In this document: positions 60,302-64,000 of the stretch, piece by piece
Numbering within the stretch: position 1 is the first letter of the stretch
Layout: the number at the start of each line of letters is the position of its first letter
NCBI RefSeq assembly: GCF_000015285.1
Contig: NC_008709.1
Location: 2,418,001 to 2,482,000, forward strand
DNA: 64,000 nucleotides
Origin: Psychromonas ingrahamii 37
GTDB taxonomy: Bacteria; Pseudomonadota; Gammaproteobacteria; Enterobacterales; Psychromonadaceae
Direction of reading: 5' to 3'
Notes under the pieces: generated by a model
Databases searched by the model: none
Seen by the model: the letters and a program-made list of their open reading frames with translations, nothing else
Told to the model about the DNA's origin: nothing
Position numbers and translations under genes: made by a program

Positions 60302-61192
60302 TTATCCGCATTGGGTGCCGCCGCGGTTTTTGTAAGTTTTTTTATTTTGATTACTTTCATTATAAATATAATAAACCACAGCAATAAAAATAATAGCGCA
60401 ACCAACAAAAGTATTGCCTCCTGGTTTTTCACCTAACATCAGAAATACAATAACAGGACCAACCAAAGGCTCTAGCAATAAACAGACGCTTGTTTGTGTG
60501 GCATTAATAAAACGCGGTGCTATTTGTAACAATGTAAAACCAATCGGCATAATAAATATCGCGTTAATAAGCACGAACAGGATATCGACACCCTGACCTT
60601 GCACCTCTGGTACGCCATTAAACAATGCAATCACCGTTAACAATATCCCTCCCCAAATAAGGCCTGGACTGATATCTGTATCTGCTTTTGATTCTGCCAG
60701 GTTAAAGTTAATTGCCATAAATACTGCCGTCGTTAATGGCAACAAGGTACTCATACTAAGCTGATTAATATCACCAAAAGCAATAAAAACAATCCCGGTT
60801 AAAACAAAGAAAATAGCTATAATTGAAAACACATGCATTCTTTGATTTAAAAAAAGCCAATTAATAAGTGCCGCAAACACCGGGGAACTACTTATAATAA
60901 CCATCGTTGATGCCGCACCAATAGTTTGAATCGATGCGGAATAGCAATAAGTTCCCAATGCAAATAACACACCACTTGCAACACCTGTCCAACCTGCTTT
61001 TTTTATCGCGACAAAAAAATCGCTTTTGTATCGATAAAGTACTAAACCTGAAAAACCAATAATAAAGCCAATACCACGCCAAAAAATAACATCCGCATGT
61101 ACAAGAGATATCCAGCGCATCAGGACAACATCAGGTGCTAGTAACAGCACCCCAAAGATAGCAAGGGCAAAACCTTGAGTATTTTTAGTCAT
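60302..61192 (-). CDS. EamA-domain DMT-superfamily transporter
   Basis: 296 residues with about ten predicted transmembrane helices in two EamA repeats, about 8-140 and 150-280. An internal repeat is visible in the similar SSSPVFAALINWLFLNQRM and LEPLVGPVIVFLMLGEKPGG segments. DMT proteins of this group export or exchange amino acids and metabolites. It lies 22 bases after dctM and 49 bases before the racemase-fold gene, clearly within the operon. It may release an end product or an unwanted intermediate. Confidence 0.88.
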   Translation of the reverse strand: MTKNTQGFALAIFGVLLLAPDVVLMRWISLVHADVIFWRGIGFIIGFSGLVLYRYKSDFFVAIKKAGWTGVASGVLFALGTYCYSASIQTIGAASTMVIISSSPVFAALINWLFLNQRMHVFSIIAIFFVLTGIVFIAFGDINQLSMSTLLPLTTAVFMAINFNLAESKADTDISPGLIWGGILLTVIALFNGVPEVQGQGVDILFVLINAIFIMPIGFTLLQIAPRFINATQTSVCLLLEPLVGPVIVFLMLGEKPGGNTFVGCAIIFIAVVYYIYNESNQNKKTYKNRGGTQCG

Positions 61193-61214
61193 TGGAAATG
61201 TCCAGCTTTAACGA

Positions 61215-62552
61215 TCATTTATCAAACAGAAAGTCTCGTGGCAGCAATGCTATTTCAGGGAAGAAAATAAGTAAGGCAGACATCAATAACAAGATAGCAA
61301 TAAAGGGAGGAGTCCCTCTAATGATTTCCATATAAGGTCTATCAAATATCGCTATCGCAGTGAAAATATCACAGCCAAAAGGAGGAGTCGCCGATCCAAT
61401 CGCCATTTGTAATGCAACTAAAACCCCCACAAGCACAGGATCAAGTCCAGCAGCTGTAATGATAGGCATAAATATCGGCGTCAAAATCAGCAGTACTACA
61501 ATTGAGTCAACAAACATACAACCAATAAAGAATGATAACGCAATAACAAACATAATAAATTCAGGCGAAGAGCTACCGAGTTCAAGCGGTTCAAGTAATG
61601 CTTGCGGAATCATTTCAAAAGAAATATACCAAGAAAATGCTTGTCCAATGCCCACTAAAATAAAGACAACTGCCGTGATTAAACCCGTATTTAACGCTGC
61701 CTTAGTAATATCTGAAAAAGTGATCTCTCTATAAATAATGGCTTCGACAATAATGGCATACAGTACGGCAAAAGAAGCCGCTTCAGTTGGAGTAACAATA
61801 CCCGAATAAATACCACCAATGATCAATGCTGGAAAACCTAAGGGTAATAAGGCATTTTTAATTGCTTTAAGGCGTTCAGGCCAGGTTTTTTTATCAACTA
61901 ACGCAATAGAATCCTTATGTCGAATACTGTAAACATAGCTATAAATACAAAATAACAAAGCCAGTACAAGACCTGGTGCAATCCCAGCAACAAACAACTC
62001 TCCCACGCTCGTATTTGCCAAGGTGCCAAATAAAATAAGCGCGATACTCGGTGGAATTAAATAAGCGATATCACTCGCGTTAATAATTAAGGACATAACA
62101 AAACTGTCTTTATAACCCACTTTAAGGAGCTTTGGCCTCATTATCTGACCAACTGCGACAACGGTTGCTTGCGTAGAACCTGAGACAGACCCAAATAAAG
62201 TACAACTTAAACAGGCTGTGATCGGTAAACCACCACGTTTATGTCCAACAAATGCCTCGATAAGTTCAAGTAAATAGTTTGCTGTTTTGCCTCGCGTCAT
62301 AATATCAGCAGCTAAAATAAACATAGGGACAGAAATCAATGCAGTAGGCGAAATGCCGGTCACCATTTGTTGAATAATAACTTGTGGATCAACATCTGAA
62401 AAATGCAGTAAACCAATCAAACAAGCAACAGCGAGCGGCACAATCATCGGAAAGCTCATAAAAAGCAATACAACCATAGTAATAACGAGTGCAAAAGTAA
62501 TCACATAGGGATCAAGTTCTGCAGAAAAAATATCACCGATAAAGTCAATCAT
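61215..62552 (-). CDS. dctM: TRAP transporter large permease, DctM type
   Basis: 445 residues of a very hydrophobic protein with about 12 or more helices: SFPMIVPLAVACLIGLL, PMFILAADIMTRG and SGSTQATVVAVGQI early, and LALQMAIGSATPPFGCDIF near the end, the typical TRAP-T signature. It carries the Na+-driven transport path for an organic acid or zwitterion caught by the DctP protein. The start overlaps the dctQ end by 4 bases (ATGA). Confidence 0.94.
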   Translation of the reverse strand: MIDFIGDIFSAELDPYVITFALVITMVVLLFMSFPMIVPLAVACLIGLLHFSDVDPQVIIQQMVTGISPTALISVPMFILAADIMTRGKTANYLLELIEAFVGHKRGGLPITACLSCTLFGSVSGSTQATVVAVGQIMRPKLLKVGYKDSFVMSLIINASDIAYLIPPSIALILFGTLANTSVGELFVAGIAPGLVLALLFCIYSYVYSIRHKDSIALVDKKTWPERLKAIKNALLPLGFPALIIGGIYSGIVTPTEAASFAVLYAIIVEAIIYREITFSDITKAALNTGLITAVVFILVGIGQAFSWYISFEMIPQALLEPLELGSSSPEFIMFVIALSFFIGCMFVDSIVVLLILTPIFMPIITAAGLDPVLVGVLVALQMAIGSATPPFGCDIFTAIAIFDRPYMEIIRGTPPFIAILLLMSALLIFFPEIALLPRDFLFDK

Positions 62553-63088
62553 AATTGCATATCCTGGTTATCTTTCGTTTCAATAACACTAAAAGATAAA
62601 TATATTTCTGGGTGTAACAGATTCATAATAAAACTACTTGCATACTGTAATCCCGCGATAAAAAAACCAAAAGGAATGATCGAATAAATAAGATAAACAG
62701 GTATTTGCAATGCGGAACTGAGGCGATTGATATCACGGATATCTAAGACATATAAATAAGCTTCATAGCTTAGATAAAACATTAATGTGGCGGTAGAAAA
62801 AGCAATAAAGGTGGTCAATATTTTTTGTTTTTTAAAGGATAACATATCGTAAACTGCCGTCATTCGAATATTACGTCCCATTCGAACAGCATATGCAAAA
62901 CCAACAAAAGTAACGATAACAATTAAAAATTGATTTAATTCTTCAGAAAAATAAAGGCTGTAATTAAAAAGATAACGCCCCATTGCGTTAATCACAGAGT
63001 TTAGCATCATCAAAATGATACCCGCACCTATAATAAAGGCTTCTAATTTTTCAGTAACGCGATTTATAATAAACAGAGGGTTTTTCAT
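62549..63088 (-). CDS. dctQ: TRAP transporter small permease, DctQ type
   Basis: 179 residues with four predicted helices (about 15-35, 50-70, 90-110 and 132-155). The family pattern is AMGRYLFNYSLYFSEELNQFL, then VGFAYAVRMGRNIRM. It pairs with DctM. It is 70 bases downstream of the binding-protein gene. Confidence 0.92.
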   Translation of the reverse strand: MKNPLFIINRVTEKLEAFIIGAGIILMMLNSVINAMGRYLFNYSLYFSEELNQFLIVIVTFVGFAYAVRMGRNIRMTAVYDMLSFKKQKILTTFIAFSTATLMFYLSYEAYLYVLDIRDINRLSSALQIPVYLIYSIIPFGFFIAGLQYASSFIMNLLHPEIYLSFSVIETKDNQDMQL

Positions 63089-63158
63089 AATACAGCCTTG
63101 TTAAAATGCAAGTAAAAATAGCCCGGTGATTGGGCTATAGTTTGGCAACAATAATAAT

Positions 63159-64000
63159 TTACTCGAGGTTTTTAGCTGCTGCTTTTATTTCTCTTCCTAA
63201 GTTATTAACAATATCTTGTGCATTTTGACGTGCTGCGGTTTGTTCACTTTCAGGATAGGTATTGGCAACAAGATCAAAATAAGTATCATGAAGTGATTTA
63301 CTCAATTCAATAAACTCTCCTCGCTCTTCTTCATTAAGCACAATTACTTTTAAGTCTGGACTTTCTTCGCGAATTTTAACCATGTTTTCACTGTTAATAC
63401 GCACTTGATAGTCAAACGCAGCTTTATCCGCAGCGGTGATCGCCTTGTTTACCATGGTTTGTTTCTCAGAACTTAAATTATTAAACCACTTGCTGCTTGC
63501 AGAAACGGTACTGATGTAAGGCTGCTGGCCCGGGAAAATCAGGTAGTCCTGAACTTCGTGCCACTTAGCATTATAGATAAAGTAGATAGGGTTAACCATG
63601 CCATCAACGGTTCCAAGCTGTAGTGCACCATATACTTCACCCCATGATAAAGGAGTCGGTGTTGCACCAAAAACTTTATATGTTTCCGTTGGAATAGCGG
63701 ATGTAAAGGTTCTAATTTTAACATTCTCAAAATCAGCAGGAGTATGAATAGGTTTATTTGCTCCCCACACCATATCGCCTTCAGACATCATAGAGAGTAG
63801 CTTGAGATTGACCGCTTCAAACTTAGGTGATAAACCATTGTAAATTGACTTGCTGTTTGTTAATACTTCATGTACCGCTTCTTCATCAGCGTTTAAGAGA
63901 TAAGGCAAGCTCAGCGCTTGTATTTCTGGTATATAAGAGCCTATGTGACCTGCTCCAACCGAAACAAATTGAATCGTTCCGTTAGATGCTAATTCAACTA
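63159..64000 (-). CDS. dctP: TRAP transporter substrate-binding protein, DctP type (N-terminus beyond window)
   Basis: The reverse-strand frame is open from the window edge to the stop at 63159, about 280 residues. The signal peptide and first part are missing. Visible family features are GAGHIGSYIPEIQALSLPYL, the substrate-contact segment KIRTFTSAIPTETYKVFGA, TPLSWGEVYGALQLGTVDGM (the DctP signature) and a helical C-terminus. The internal TTG at 63908 is not the start. Known DctP ligands include C4-dicarboxylates, sugar acids and ectoine; the ligand here is unknown. It is the first visible gene of the dctP-Q-M-EamA-racemase operon. Confidence 0.93.
   Translation of the reverse strand, partial: VELASNGTIQFVSVGAGHIGSYIPEIQALSLPYLLNADEEAVHEVLTNSKSIYNGLSPKFEAVNLKLLSMMSEGDMVWGANKPIHTPADFENVKIRTFTSAIPTETYKVFGATPTPLSWGEVYGALQLGTVDGMVNPIYFIYNAKWHEVQDYLIFPGQQPYISTVSASSKWFNNLSSEKQTMVNKAITAADKAAFDYQVRINSENMVKIREESPDLKVIVLNEEERGEFIELSKSLHDTYFDLVANTYPESEQTAARQNAQDIVNNLGREIKAAAKNLE

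Overview
The window looks like chromosome of a marine, cold-adapted gammaproteobacterium of the Alteromonadales/Vibrionales type. Psychromonas is my best guess. The support is an AT-rich composition, the order pdxB-usg-fimV, divergent fabB/mnmC, and a complete oleABCD cluster for head-to-head hydrocarbon synthesis next to enteric-like gal/lac genes. The genus is an inference; nothing in the window (no rRNA, no tRNA) proves it.

Region 1 (1-15.3 kb) is mostly housekeeping. It holds a cut-off nagZ, two diverged copies of a short FimV-like gene, usg and pdxB, fabB divergent from mnmC, then oleA-B-C-D. The fimV copies come from an old tandem duplication that also carried a broken tail of usg. An ISAs1-family transposase ruin, itself interrupted by a 157-bp inverted-repeat element, lies between the copies.

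Region 2 (15.3-28 kb) is repeat-rich. It contains heptamer repeats, a decayed REP-associated (RAYT/IS200-like) transposase, and several families of small palindromic repeats. Among these are a small orphan gene, a secreted protein made of three repeats, a GAPDH with a long N-terminal extension, a lone TerA/TerD-type protein and a PAS-GGDEF-EAL protein.

Region 3 (24.8-42.7 kb) is a galactoside utilisation island. It encodes an ABC sugar importer (binding protein, two permeases, divergent ATPase), an orphan protein with two tandem PTS EIIB domains, a LacI-type repressor, a GH36 alpha-galactosidase, galE-T-K-M and a GH2 beta-galactosidase. Alpha- and beta-galactosides would be imported, cleaved, and the galactose sent through the Leloir pathway. 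Palindromes of the form TGTTTnCGnAAACA upstream of the ATPase and the alpha-galactosidase are likely repressor operators. A 53-bp tandem array derived from the 3' end of a permease gene lies inside the transporter operon.

Region 4 (43-53 kb) holds a GC-richer CopA-type copper ATPase. It is followed by a segment bounded by two 717-bp direct repeats, each carrying the end of an M24 peptidase gene. Inside are a RAYT pseudogene, a hybrid sensor kinase and its REC-EAL partner.

Region 5 (53-64 kb) is a catabolic cluster. It comprises an M24 creatinase-like hydrolase, an M20D amidohydrolase, a YheO/DauR-type regulator with RidA, diaminopropionate ammonia-lyase, an Asp/Glu-racemase-fold (EutA/maleate-isomerase-like) enzyme, a DMT transporter and a TRAP transporter cut by the window edge. 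It resembles the logic of ectoine degradation but has a different enzyme set. It is the best candidate here for an undescribed pathway, probably for an acylated or cyclic diamino acid.
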